Assembly: GCF_024198235.1 (NCBI RefSeq)
Contig: NZ_JAKCFB010000023.1
Location: 62,001 to 126,000, forward strand
Direction of reading: 5' to 3'
Origin: Myxococcus dinghuensis
Lineage (GTDB): Bacteria; Myxococcota; Myxococcia; Myxococcales; Myxococcaceae
DNA: 64,000 nt
Shown here: positions 33,570 to 41,344 of the stretch, in pieces
Numbering within the stretch: the stretch's first letter is position 1
Layout of the letters: every line of letters begins with the position of its first letter
The notes under the pieces: model-generated
Told to the model about the DNA's origin: nothing
The model's database searches: none
The model's input: the letters and a program-made list of their open reading frames with translations, nothing else
Program-made: the position numbers and the translations under genes

Positions 33570-34331
33570 ATGAGGCGATGGAGCGGTTGGATGCTGGTGG
33601 GTTCGCTGCTGGTGGGTGGCACGGCGGTGGCGCAACAGAAGCAGGGCTCCACGCAGGGCGCCCAGAACAACGGGACCGGCAACAGCCAGGGCATGATCCG
33701 CGCGGGCGAGCCCGAGGCCATCGACCACGGCGAGGACGTCCAGAAGGACCCGGACGCGCTCCCCGGCACGGGTGGGGCGGGCGCAGACGCCCAGGCCTCC
33801 GCCCTGATGAAGCAGGGCATGTTGCCCGTGCCCGCCGACGAGAAGGCCTTCCTGGAGGTGCTGCACCACACCAACCAGATGGAAGTGAAGATGGGCCAGC
33901 TCGCGCAGCAGAACGGCTCCTCCCAGGGCGTGAAGGACTACGGCCAGCGCATGGAGAAGGACCACGGGCAGGCCGACCAGAAGCTCATGGCCTACGCGAA
34001 GTCGAAGCAGCTCACGCTCGGCGAGCCGAAGGCGGACACGCCCCTGGCCCAGGCGATGAGCGACTCGAACATGGCCACGGACAAGAAGCTCCAGGCCCTC
34101 CAGGGCCCCGTCTTCGACCGCGCCTACCTCACCACCATGGTGGAGGGCCACGACGTCGCCATCGCCCAGGTGATGGCCGCGCAGCAGCAGTTCAAGAGCA
34201 ACACGCAGCTCACCGCGATGCTCGACGACCTGCTGCCCCAGCTCCAGCAGCACCGCCAGAGCGCGTACCGGCTGCTCGGCCAGGAGGCGCCACGGCAGGC
34301 CCGGCGCGGGCCGCAGCCGAGCGGACGCTGA
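33570..34331 (+). CDS. DUF4142-like exported protein
   Basis: A 253-residue protein with a signal peptide (MRRWSGWMLVGSLLVGGTAVA). Residues ~95-235 are helical and ferritin-like: EKAFLEVLHHTNQMEVKMGQ, YGQRMEKDHGQADQKLM, FDRAYLTTMVEGHDVAIAQV. These match the DUF4142 family of periplasmic or outer-membrane helical proteins. Gln/Gly/Asn-rich linker residues precede the domain. The family is common in stress-related loci of Proteobacteria and myxobacteria; function is not known. The ATG at 33570 is used because the signal peptide starts there. It is a single gene ahead of the convergent kinase gene. Confidence 0.85.
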   Translation: MRRWSGWMLVGSLLVGGTAVAQQKQGSTQGAQNNGTGNSQGMIRAGEPEAIDHGEDVQKDPDALPGTGGAGADAQASALMKQGMLPVPADEKAFLEVLHHTNQMEVKMGQLAQQNGSSQGVKDYGQRMEKDHGQADQKLMAYAKSKQLTLGEPKADTPLAQAMSDSNMATDKKLQALQGPVFDRAYLTTMVEGHDVAIAQVMAAQQQFKSNTQLTAMLDDLLPQLQQHRQSAYRLLGQEAPRQARRGPQPSGR

Positions 34332-34349
34332 GCGCTTCGCGCCCGGAGC

Positions 34350-35792
34350 TCAGGGCGGCGCGGTGATGGTGAGCCGGTAGACGTCCGGCTCACCGTCGCG
34401 CGTCGACCAGACGAGCAACTGCGTCTCCCCGGGAGCGCGCCCCGTGAGCTGGACGCCGTCCTCCACGAGGGCGACCTCCACCAGGCTGGGTTCTCCCACC
34501 GCGAGACGGAACAGCCCCGGCGCCGGGAGCACCTTGGTCGCGCCCAGGCCCAGCGTGATGGCCTCGTGCTGGAACGGCGACCCCTGGCCGCTGGCGGTGT
34601 CGCGCCTGGCCACGGCGTACCCCACCGACACGAGGACCGACACGGCCAGGACGCCACCCACCCAGCGGCCTCGTCGACGAGGCGCGGTGGCGAGCGCCCG
34701 CAGCAACCCCTCCATCGACGGGTAGCGCGCGTCCGGCGTGGGTGACAACCCTCGCGTCAGCGCTTCACGGACGTGCCGTGGCAGCCGAGGACGCTTCGCC
34801 GTGGGAGGGCGCGGCGACGTGGTCCCGGGCCGCTCGCCGTGGAGGGCCTCGTACAGCGCGACGCAGAAGCTGTACTGGTCGCTGCGCGCGTCCACCGGCA
34901 ATCCCCGCCGCTGCTCGGGAGACATATAGGCGGGCGTGCCCGGTGACATGCCCTCGCGCGTGAGCGCGGTCTGCTCCGCGTCCCACGCGGCGTCCCCGGA
35001 CGAGGCGCCGGTGTCGTGGGCACCTGGCGGTGACGACTCCCAGCGCGCGATGCCGAAGTCCGTGACGCGGGCCCGTCCGTCCCGGCCCACCAGCACGTTG
35101 GAGGGCTTGAAGTCGCGGTGGACCAGCCCCTGACGATGCGCGGCGGCCAGCCCCTCTCCGGCTTCCAGGAAGAGCGCCAGCACCTCGCGCCAGGGACGCT
35201 CCCGCTCGCGCAGCCAGCCCGCGAGCGTCGTCCCCTCCACCCACTCCATGGCCAGGAAGTCGCGCCCGTCCGACGAGCCCAGGTCGAAGAGCGGCAGCAC
35301 GTTGGGGTGGGACAGGCGCGCCATGGCCTTGGCCTCGCGCAGCAGCCGTTCGCGCCGCTCCTGCTGGGAGCCACCTCGCGCCGGGCGCAGCAGCTTCAGC
35401 GCGACGCGGCGGCCCAACCGGGGGTCCTCCGCCGCGTACACCACGCCCATGCCGCCCATCCCCAGCAGCTCCCGCAGCACATACGGCCCCAGGCGCGTGC
35501 CCGGAGGCAGCACCTTCGGATCCGCGCCGGGCTCGAGCAGCGTGGACGCGCCCGTCTCCAGTCGGGTGGGTGCTTCCGCGTCCGGCGAGGCCCCCGCGTC
35601 CGCCACGGAGGCCTCCGCCGCCACCGCGCCCACCAGCGCGCGGCAGTCCGCGCAACCATCCAGGTGCGCCTCCAGCCTCGCGACGTCCGGCGCGGGGAGC
35701 GCGCCGCCGACGAAGCCCACGAGCACGTTCTCGTCCGGGCACGCGCCGGGCAGCGGGAGGGAGGGGCTCATCTGGGGGACCGTGCGCAACAT
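34350..35792 (-). CDS. Ser/Thr protein kinase with N-terminal zinc finger and exported C-terminal domain
   Basis: A 480-residue membrane kinase. Residues 17-55 look like a zf-HC2/anti-sigma zinc finger (CPDENVLVGFVGGALP, then His43-x3-Cys47-x2-Cys50). The kinase domain spans ~104-370 with LGMGGMGVVY, Lys133, HRDFKPSN (225-232) and DFG (245-247), so it should be active. One membrane helix lies at ~377-395. The external tail (~411-478: LGLGATKVLPAPGLFRLAVG, then GRAPGETQLLVW) resembles the pilus-assembly N-terminal domain of secretin-type proteins, and two neighbouring secreted proteins. The ATG at 35792 has GGAGG 8 nt upstream. It likely reads a signal outside and phosphorylates targets inside; the zinc finger may hold the sigma factor encoded upstream. 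Confidence 0.9.
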   Translation of the reverse strand: MLRTVPQMSPSLPLPGACPDENVLVGFVGGALPAPDVARLEAHLDGCADCRALVGAVAAEASVADAGASPDAEAPTRLETGASTLLEPGADPKVLPPGTRLGPYVLRELLGMGGMGVVYAAEDPRLGRRVALKLLRPARGGSQQERRERLLREAKAMARLSHPNVLPLFDLGSSDGRDFLAMEWVEGTTLAGWLRERERPWREVLALFLEAGEGLAAAHRQGLVHRDFKPSNVLVGRDGRARVTDFGIARWESSPPGAHDTGASSGDAAWDAEQTALTREGMSPGTPAYMSPEQRRGLPVDARSDQYSFCVALYEALHGERPGTTSPRPPTAKRPRLPRHVREALTRGLSPTPDARYPSMEGLLRALATAPRRRGRWVGGVLAVSVLVSVGYAVARRDTASGQGSPFQHEAITLGLGATKVLPAPGLFRLAVGEPSLVEVALVEDGVQLTGRAPGETQLLVWSTRDGEPDVYRLTITAPP

Positions 35793-35864
35793 CCTCGCAG
35801 CCTCCTGGACGGGGAGGAAGACAGGGGCCCCACGGACACCGCGGGCCCCTGTTGAACGTCCGCG

Positions 35865-36179
35865 CTAGTTCGCGGGCGTCGCGGCCTTCGACCCGGTGTC
35901 CTGGGACACCACGATGTCGAAGGCCCGGAGGCTGTCGTTCTCGTCCCAGGTGATGAGCTTCGTCGTGCCAGCCTCGCGGCCGGTCAGCGACACCTGGCCG
36001 GCCTCGCTCCCCATCTTCACCTGGGCCACCTCCGGGTCGCCGATGGCCAGCCGCTTGAGCTTCTTCACCGTGAGGACCTTGGTCTGTCCCACGTCGAGTT
36101 GGATGCGCTCGTCGGCGCCCGCCACGGTGCCCACCAGCGTCAGCGCCATCATCGCGATGCCCATCAGTCCGTTCCGCAT
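35865..36179 (-). CDS. Small secreted protein, pilus-assembly-N-like domain (copy A)
   Basis: A 104-residue exported protein. Signal peptide MRNGLMGIAMMALTLVG ending near AGA. The mature part (ERIQLDVGQTKVLTVKKL, LAIGDPEVAQVK, GREAGTTKLITW) is a single beta-rich domain like the N-terminal domain of CpaC/RcpA-type secretins. The tail ends SKAATPAN. The same domain forms the external end of the kinase encoded 72 bp downstream and the secreted copy at 37240-37521. The ATG at 36179 is set by the signal peptide; GGAGACACGAC lies before it. Likely a periplasmic ligand, adaptor or competitor for the kinase tail. Confidence 0.82.
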   Translation of the reverse strand: MRNGLMGIAMMALTLVGTVAGADERIQLDVGQTKVLTVKKLKRLAIGDPEVAQVKMGSEAGQVSLTGREAGTTKLITWDENDSLRAFDIVVSQDTGSKAATPAN

Positions 36180-36190
36180 GTCGTGTCTCC
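36102..36190. repeat. 89-bp repeat, copy A (start region of secreted protein)
   Basis: It aligns without gaps to 37444-37532, with about eight differences. The block covers the first ~25 codons (signal peptide) and ~11 bp upstream, while the mature domains are much more divergent. This points to recent duplication, or exchange limited to the signal peptide. Confidence 0.8.
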
Positions 36191-36260
36191 GGGAAAAGGG
36201 GAGTACCGCCGCCTTCAATCCGGTGACACCGGCCACTCCGCGGTGTTGCACGCCCCCGCG

Positions 36261-36290
36261 AAAAAACCGGGCGGCGACCGGCTACCCCGG
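36261..36290 (-). terminator. Terminator-like hairpin and T-run after the sigma factor gene
   Basis: Leftwards, CCGGG-14 nt-CCCGG (36290-36267) is followed at once by six T (36266-36261). The stem overlaps the sigma-gene stop (36284-36282). It may attenuate read-through from the sigma gene into the secreted protein and kinase genes. Confidence 0.4.
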
Positions 36291-37175
36291 CTCCCGGAGC
36301 ATCGCCGGCAGGCTCAGGTCCAGCTGGCTGCGCACCGCGCGCATCAGGCTGTACAGCTCCTCCGAGGAGAGCTGGAGGCGCTCCGCCAACCGCTCCCGCG
36401 CCCCGGTGAGGAGCGCCTCCCGCGCGTGCGCCACCCAACGCGACACCGTGGACTTGTGCGTCTGGTACATCGCGCCGATGCGCTCCAGGCTCAGCCCCTC
36501 CACCACGTGCAGCCGCAACACGGTGCGCTCACGCGAGGAGAGCGCGGCGAGCGCGTCCGCCAGCACGGCCCGGAAGTCCTCGCGGTGTCTCCGGCGCAGG
36601 TAGTCCAGCTCCACGTCCAAGCCGCCGCCCGTGAGCACCCCCACCTCCGCGTCCTCCTCCACGCGCGCGCGTCGTCCCTCCGAGCGCTGGAGGTTGAGCG
36701 CGGTGCGCACCGCCGCCGCGCGCAGCCACGCGACCAGCGTGCCCGCGCCCTGGTACTCCGCGATGCGCGGCAACGCCCCCTCCTCCGCGTCGGGGACCAG
36801 CAACCGCTGACGCAGGTGCTGCAACACCTCCGCCGTGTCCACGCCTCCACCGCGGATGCGCGCCACGGCCGGGGCCACCCGGGGCAGGACGTCCCGCTCC
36901 AGCGCGGCGTGCGCGGAGGCGAGGCCTCGCGCGCAGGCACACGCGAGGTAGAGGTCCGCCGCCGGCAGCGTGGCCAGGTCCACGCCCGACGCCAGCCGCT
37001 CCGCGACGTGCCGCAGGAAGTCCTCGTCGGACAGCGCGACCTCCGGCCACGCCGCGCGACCCGCGGCCAACCACGAGTCCAGCAAGGACTCCATCTCCAC
37101 CGCGTCCGCCAACGACCGGGCGGCCGGAGACAACGACTCGACGAATACGCGCACCCGGTGCTCGTGGCCGGTCAT
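36282..37175 (-). CDS. Sigma-70-like factor (Myxococcales-type)
   Basis: A 297-residue sigma-70 family protein. Region 2 is diverged (VAWLRAAAVRTALNLQR, ~residues 140-160). Region 4 is clear (ALAALSSRERTVLRLHVVEG, then LSLERIGAMYQTHKSTVSRW, the helix-turn-helix) near residues 210-260. The long N-terminal ~125-residue extension and the C-terminal EELYSLMRAVRSQLDLSL match my memory of a lineage-specific group of Myxococcales sigma-70 paralogs. The ATG at 37175 has GGAGG 5 nt upstream. It lies between the two secreted proteins and upstream of the zinc-finger kinase, which makes that kinase its likely regulator. Confidence 0.85.
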   Translation of the reverse strand: MTGHEHRVRVFVESLSPAARSLADAVEMESLLDSWLAAGRAAWPEVALSDEDFLRHVAERLASGVDLATLPAADLYLACACARGLASAHAALERDVLPRVAPAVARIRGGGVDTAEVLQHLRQRLLVPDAEEGALPRIAEYQGAGTLVAWLRAAAVRTALNLQRSEGRRARVEEDAEVGVLTGGGLDVELDYLRRRHREDFRAVLADALAALSSRERTVLRLHVVEGLSLERIGAMYQTHKSTVSRWVAHAREALLTGARERLAERLQLSSEELYSLMRAVRSQLDLSLPAMLREPG

Positions 37176-37239
37176 GCATCCCTCCACGAAGCATGCTCGC
37201 CCGGAATCCCCCGCCCCACCAACTGGCGGGCGGCGCGCG

Positions 37240-37521
37240 CTACTCCGTCACCACCACCGTGTACTCCTTGCGGTCCTCCTTCTTCTTGCCCCACGTCAGC
37301 AGCAGCGTGGTGCCCGGCGCCTTGCCGACGATTTCAATCTGCGACCGGCCCTTCGTCCGGGCCTCCGCCTTCTCGGTGTCACCGACCGCCACCCGCGACA
37401 GGCCCTCCACGGTGATGACCCGCTTCTGGCCCACCTCCAGGTCGATGCGCTCCTCGGCGCCCGCCGCCGTTCCCACCAGCGTCAGCGCCATCATCGCGAT
37501 GCCCAGCAGCCCGTTCCGCAT
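37240..37521 (-). CDS. Small secreted protein, pilus-assembly-N-like domain (copy B)
   Basis: A 93-residue exported protein with a signal peptide almost identical to copy A (MRNGLLGIAMMALTLVG). The mature domain (ERIDLEVGQKRVITVEGL, RVAVGDTEKAEAR, GKAPGTTLLLTW) has the same fold signature but is quite different in residues and ends KEYTVVVTE. It is the first gene of the likely operon, 64 bp before the sigma gene. The signal-peptide DNA is nearly the same as copy A. With the kinase tail, it makes three versions of this domain in 3.2 kb. Confidence 0.82.
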   Translation of the reverse strand: MRNGLLGIAMMALTLVGTAAGAEERIDLEVGQKRVITVEGLSRVAVGDTEKAEARTKGRSQIEIVGKAPGTTLLLTWGKKKEDRKEYTVVVTE

Positions 37522-37532
37522 GACGCGTCTCC
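37444..37532. repeat. 89-bp repeat, copy B (start region of secreted protein)
   Basis: Second copy of the repeat at 36102-36190. About eight substitutions in 89 bp, no indels, covering the signal-peptide codons and the bases before the start. Confidence 0.8.
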
Positions 37533-37879
37533 AAGGAACGAGTCGTTGCAACATCCACCACATGACAACAGTTATTGAGTGGATTTTCACGTCTTCCATG
37601 GACGCAAGGGAAGTCGCGATGTGGGGAGGAGACGGCGCACGTCGTGAAAGACTTTCGTTGTTACAGCGCGGTCGTCCATTTCTACAGGGTTCATCATACG
37701 CCAAGAGTCGAGAAAGGCCGTGGGAGGGGCGCGTTCTTCACCCTCCTGGCGGAGGTGGATGACACGCGCCGCACAGCGCCCCCGCCTCGTGGGCGACAGG
37801 GTTGCCGGACAGCGAACGCCCGCGTCGCGCGGCATGCCGCCTGCTTCCCCGCAGGTCATCCGTTCGGGGGGCTTGGCTT
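37522..37879. other. Intergenic region between divergent secreted-protein/sigma operon and TPR gene
   Basis: About 360 bp, locally less GC-rich (especially 37540-37700). It must hold the promoters of both the minus-strand operon and the plus-strand TPR gene. No gene, clear palindrome or strong -35/-10 pair was identified by eye. Confidence 0.5.
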
Positions 37880-39013
37880 ATGAACGAGCGTGAGCAGGTG
37901 AGGTTGAAGGAGCTGAAGGACGCCGCACAAACCCTGTTCAACCAGGGCCGGTACGCGCAATGCGCGGAGCTCTACGCGACCCTGCTCCGGCTGACACCCA
38001 AGGACCCGAACCTCCACATGCGGCACGCGGAGAGCTGTCGTCGCGCGGGACAGGCCGGCGCCTCCATCGTGTCGTATCGCGCCGCCGCGCGGCTGCTGGT
38101 CGCGCTGGGACACGGTTCGCGTGCCCGCGCCGCGCTGCGCGCCGCGCTCGCCGTGGCACCCGACGACCCCACGCTGCTGGCGGAGTTCGAGCAGTTGGGA
38201 CACGTGGCGGTTCCGCCGTCGACCGCGCTCGAGGACGAGCGGCTCTACAGCCACGCGGCGGGGTTCTTCGCGCTCACCCAGGGAGATGGGTCGCACGGGC
38301 GCCGCGACACGCCGCCGCCTCCGCCGCCCGCCTTCGTGCTGCGCGCCGCCGAGGAGACACACCCCCACGGGTCGCTGCCAAAGGTGCCGACGATTCCGCC
38401 CGTCGACCTGGCCCTGCTGCGACAGCGCAACGCCTCGCCCACGCGGGCACCCGTGCCTCCGGACAGCGCGACACCGAGCGTCACGCCTCCGCCGCCTCGC
38501 GCCTCTCCTCCCTCGATGAGCTCCATCCCGGTGGTGATGGGCGTGGAGCTTCCCCGCGCGGCCGAACCCGTGGTGACGAACACGCCCCTGCCCACGTCCG
38601 TGAAGCGGCGCGAGGAGCCACCGCCGCGTCGGCCTCCCACGTTGCTGCCCGTGCCCATGGACTTCCAGGCGCCCGAGCCTCCGCCGCTGGAGGAGCTGCC
38701 TCCGCTGCCGGAGCCCGCGGAGCCATCCCGCGCGGAGGCCTCACTCCGGCCCCAGGTCCAGGTGGCCATCCCCGTGAGCGCGTGGCCGCAGCAGGCCTCG
38801 CTGACGCTGCCGCCCACGACGGCGGTCCGCCCCGAGCTGCGGAGACTCGGCCCCAACGTCGTGGCCATCCGCGTGTCGCCCCAGTCCCGCTGGGTCATCT
38901 TCCGCTCGGACAGCCCGCTCGAGGTGCTGCGCTCGGAGTCCCTGCCCGGAGCCCCGCGCGAGGAGCCTCGGAGCCAGCGCTCCACGATGGGCGAAGACGT
39001 GTGGCCCAACTAG
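37880..39013 (+). CDS. TPR protein with Pro-rich linker
   Basis: A 377-residue protein. Residues 1-110 contain about three TPR-like helical hairpins (AAQTLFNQGRYAQCAELYAT, LHMRHAESCRRAGQAGASI, RARAALRAALAVAPDDPTLL). From ~140 to ~300 the sequence is low-complexity Pro/Glu-rich with repeated PPPP and PEPPPLEELPPLPEP. The last ~60 residues (RLGPNVVAIRVSPQSRWVIF) are ordered and acid/Ser-rich at the end. No signal peptide. The ATG at 37880 is set by the first TPR helix. Likely a cytoplasmic scaffold or adaptor. It is divergent from the sigma/kinase operon, so it could share regulation. Confidence 0.8.
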   Translation: MNEREQVRLKELKDAAQTLFNQGRYAQCAELYATLLRLTPKDPNLHMRHAESCRRAGQAGASIVSYRAAARLLVALGHGSRARAALRAALAVAPDDPTLLAEFEQLGHVAVPPSTALEDERLYSHAAGFFALTQGDGSHGRRDTPPPPPPAFVLRAAEETHPHGSLPKVPTIPPVDLALLRQRNASPTRAPVPPDSATPSVTPPPPRASPPSMSSIPVVMGVELPRAAEPVVTNTPLPTSVKRREEPPPRRPPTLLPVPMDFQAPEPPPLEELPPLPEPAEPSRAEASLRPQVQVAIPVSAWPQQASLTLPPTTAVRPELRRLGPNVVAIRVSPQSRWVIFRSDSPLEVLRSESLPGAPREEPRSQRSTMGEDVWPN

Positions 39014-39175
39014 GGTCGGCGCGGGTGTGGGGTTCGCGGAGCGTCGAGGGGCTCCACGCTCGCGGGGGAGCCTCCCGACACCGCGACCCGCGGAGGTGCG
39101 CCGAGGCGACGGCTTGCTCGCGGCGCGCCCCGTGGGGCCGCGCACCAGCGCCGGAGCCCGCGGGCCCGCATGGGC

Positions 39176-39514
39176 CTACATGGGCACGGACTTCTTCGGA
39201 TCGAAGGTCTTCTTCTCCGGCTCCGGCGCGGGAGCCGGGGTCGCCTTGGCGGGGGCCTCGGTGCTCTCGGGTGTCCGCGTGCGCGTCCGCGACGCCTCGT
39301 CCTTCGCGTCCGACACCTGCGCCTTCACCGGCGCCTCGCAGTGCTCGCCCTTGCGGTTCGGGTGGCAGTGCCGGATGCCGTAGACATGGTGGCATCCGCA
39401 GGCGTCCACGCGCTTCTTCGCGCACACCGACGGATTGAAGACTGGCCCCGCCACCGTATCCGCAGGCACCGCCTGCAACGCCACCGCCAGGAAAACCCCA
39501 CCGAGGAAACCCAT
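39176..39514 (-). CDS. Small secreted Cys/His-rich protein
   Basis: A 112-residue protein with a signal peptide (MGFLGGVFLAVALQAVPAD). The mature N-terminal half holds five Cys (31, 39, 41, 50, 59) and five His in a compact CGCHHVYGIRHCHPNRKG region, suggesting a metal-binding or disulfide-stabilised core. The C-terminal half is low-complexity Pro/Ala/Lys/Thr-rich. No family recognised. It stands between the TPR gene (convergent) and the RtcB gene (divergent). The odd number of Cys fits metal binding or a free thiol. Confidence 0.65.
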   Translation of the reverse strand: MGFLGGVFLAVALQAVPADTVAGPVFNPSVCAKKRVDACGCHHVYGIRHCHPNRKGEHCEAPVKAQVSDAKDEASRTRTRTPESTEAPAKATPAPAPEPEKKTFDPKKSVPM

Positions 39515-39921
39515 CGCCCAACCCCCTACCTGGATCTGGTGGAATGGATGGACCTGATGCGGGAATGTCGCAAGCCCCGTGGCGATCCGAATCGCGCGCT
39601 TCGCACGCGACCTGACTCTCGCTCGACCGTCCGCGCGCGGCGGGACGCACCCTCGAGGACATCACGATGGGTCCGGGACGTCCTCGCGGCAACAACACCC
39701 GCCCCTTCCGCTCGTCCCCAGGTCCGGGGCGAGCGCCACCCCCTCGGGGCGCCGTGAACCGCGGGGCGGCGCGAACTTCGAGGTGAACCCCGTGAAATCG
39801 CTCGCCTTCTCGGCCGCCTCGCCCTCATCCTCGGTGGAGGCGGCGCGGTCCTCCGCGAAGCGTCAGCTAATTCCGAACGTTTCGTCCCTGCCGCGTGTTC
39901 ACCCCTGACAGGGAGCGGGTC
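39515..39921. other. Intergenic region before rtcB
   Basis: About 400 bp with no convincing gene. The open frames are short and lack ribosome-binding sites. It should contain the divergent promoters for the Cys/His-rich protein and rtcB; none is obvious by eye. No RtcR activator gene or sigma-54 promoter motif was noticed. Confidence 0.45.
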
Positions 39922-41274
39922 ATGAGCTGGAAACAACGTCTGGAGAAGGCCGCCGAGGGCCACTACGTCCTGCCGAAGACCAAGACGATGAAGGTCGACG
40001 CGGACCTGTTCCTCTCCGACAAGCTCCTGTGGGGTGAGGGGCCGGAGCTGCCGGGCCTGGAGGACACCGTCTTCGACCAGGTGGTCAACGCCGCGTCGTT
40101 CCCCGGCGTCACCCGCGTCGCCGTCACGCCCGACTGTCACGTGGGCTACGGCGTGCCCATCGGCACCGTGGTGGAGACGGACGGCATCCTGCTGCCCACC
40201 GCCGCGGGCTACGACATCGGCTGCGGGATGGTGCAGTTGCAGACGACGCTGACCGCGGAGGACGTGGCGGACCCCGCCAAGCGCCGGGAGTGGATCAACG
40301 AGGTGACCCGCCGCATCGCCGTGGGCGTGGGGGCCAGCCGCGTGCAGAAGCAGCGCCGGGTGTCCGACAAGGCCTTCGCGGACGTGGTGCGCCACGGCGC
40401 CAAGGCCCTGGGCCGGGGCTCCGCCGTCACCGAGCGCGACTTCGTGCCCGTCGAGGACGACCGGGTGGACATCCCGGACAGGGCCTACGAGAAGCGCGGC
40501 CAGCTGGGCAGCCTGGGCGGTGGCAACCACTTCACGGAGATGCAGGTCGACGAGGACGACCGCGTGTGGGTGATGCTGCACACCGGCAGCCGCGGCTTCG
40601 GGTGGAACATCGCCAAGCACTTCTTCGTCGCGGGCGCCGCCCAGCTGGGCCTCAAGAGCCGCAGCGAGGACTTCGTCTGGCTCGACGCCGACAGCCCCAT
40701 GGGGCGGCAGTACTGGAACCTGCACAACATGGCCGCCAACTTCGCGGTGGCCAACCGGCTCATCATCGGCGAGGCCGTGTGCGCCGCGCTCGAGGAGGTG
40801 TTCGGCGGGACCGCCAGCATCTACTACGAGATTTCGCACAACCTCATCCAGAAGGAGGCCGGGAAGTTCGTCGCCCGCAAGGGCGCCACGCGCGCGTTCC
40901 CCGCGGGCCACCCCGCGCTGAAGCGCACGCCGTGGGAGGACTCCGGCCACCCCATCCTGATTCCGGGCTCCATGGAGACCGGCAGCGCCATCCTCTTCGC
41001 GGAGGAGGGCGCGGCGAAGTCCATCTATTCGGTGAACCACGGCTCCGGCCGCCGCCTGTCGCGCGGCGAGGCGCGGCGCGTGCTGCAGCAGGGCCCCACG
41101 GACGAGCGCATGGCCCAGGCGGGCATCCTGCTCAACACCCGCCACACGCCCCTGGACGAGTCCGGCCCCTGCTACAAGAACCTGGACGACGTGCTGGAGA
41201 CGGTGGAGATGGCGAAGCTCGCCCGGGTGGCCCGCCGGCTCAAGCCGGTGGCCTGCATCAAGGGAGCGGACTGA
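39922..41274 (+). CDS. rtcB: RtcB RNA ligase family protein
   Basis: A 450-residue 3'-phosphate/5'-OH RNA ligase. Motifs present are PDCHVGYGVPIGTV (Mn ligand Cys/His), GYDIGCGM, LGGGNHFTEM, HTGSRGFG and SVNHGSGRRLSR, with His373 as the probable GMP-accepting nucleophile; all key residues appear intact. RtcB joins 2',3'-cyclic-phosphate ends to 5'-OH ends using GTP and works in RNA repair. The ATG at 39922 follows GGGAGCGGG; an in-frame ATG at 39895 is possible. Unlike the E. coli rtcBA-rtcR arrangement, no cyclase or RtcR is next to it. Confidence 0.93.
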   Translation: MSWKQRLEKAAEGHYVLPKTKTMKVDADLFLSDKLLWGEGPELPGLEDTVFDQVVNAASFPGVTRVAVTPDCHVGYGVPIGTVVETDGILLPTAAGYDIGCGMVQLQTTLTAEDVADPAKRREWINEVTRRIAVGVGASRVQKQRRVSDKAFADVVRHGAKALGRGSAVTERDFVPVEDDRVDIPDRAYEKRGQLGSLGGGNHFTEMQVDEDDRVWVMLHTGSRGFGWNIAKHFFVAGAAQLGLKSRSEDFVWLDADSPMGRQYWNLHNMAANFAVANRLIIGEAVCAALEEVFGGTASIYYEISHNLIQKEAGKFVARKGATRAFPAGHPALKRTPWEDSGHPILIPGSMETGSAILFAEEGAAKSIYSVNHGSGRRLSRGEARRVLQQGPTDERMAQAGILLNTRHTPLDESGPCYKNLDDVLETVEMAKLARVARRLKPVACIKGAD

Positions 41275-41344
41275 CGGCGGCGGCGCGTCGCCGTGGACTT
41301 CCCCGGGAGCCTGATAGAGTGGCCGCCCTCTGGAGTCCCCAAGA

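Noticed and set aside
38300-38750. Pro-rich repetitive DNA in the TPR protein gene as a tandem repeat or CRISPR-like array
   Set aside because: The repetition is codon-level CCG/CCT/GAG low complexity, without a fixed unit or spacers.
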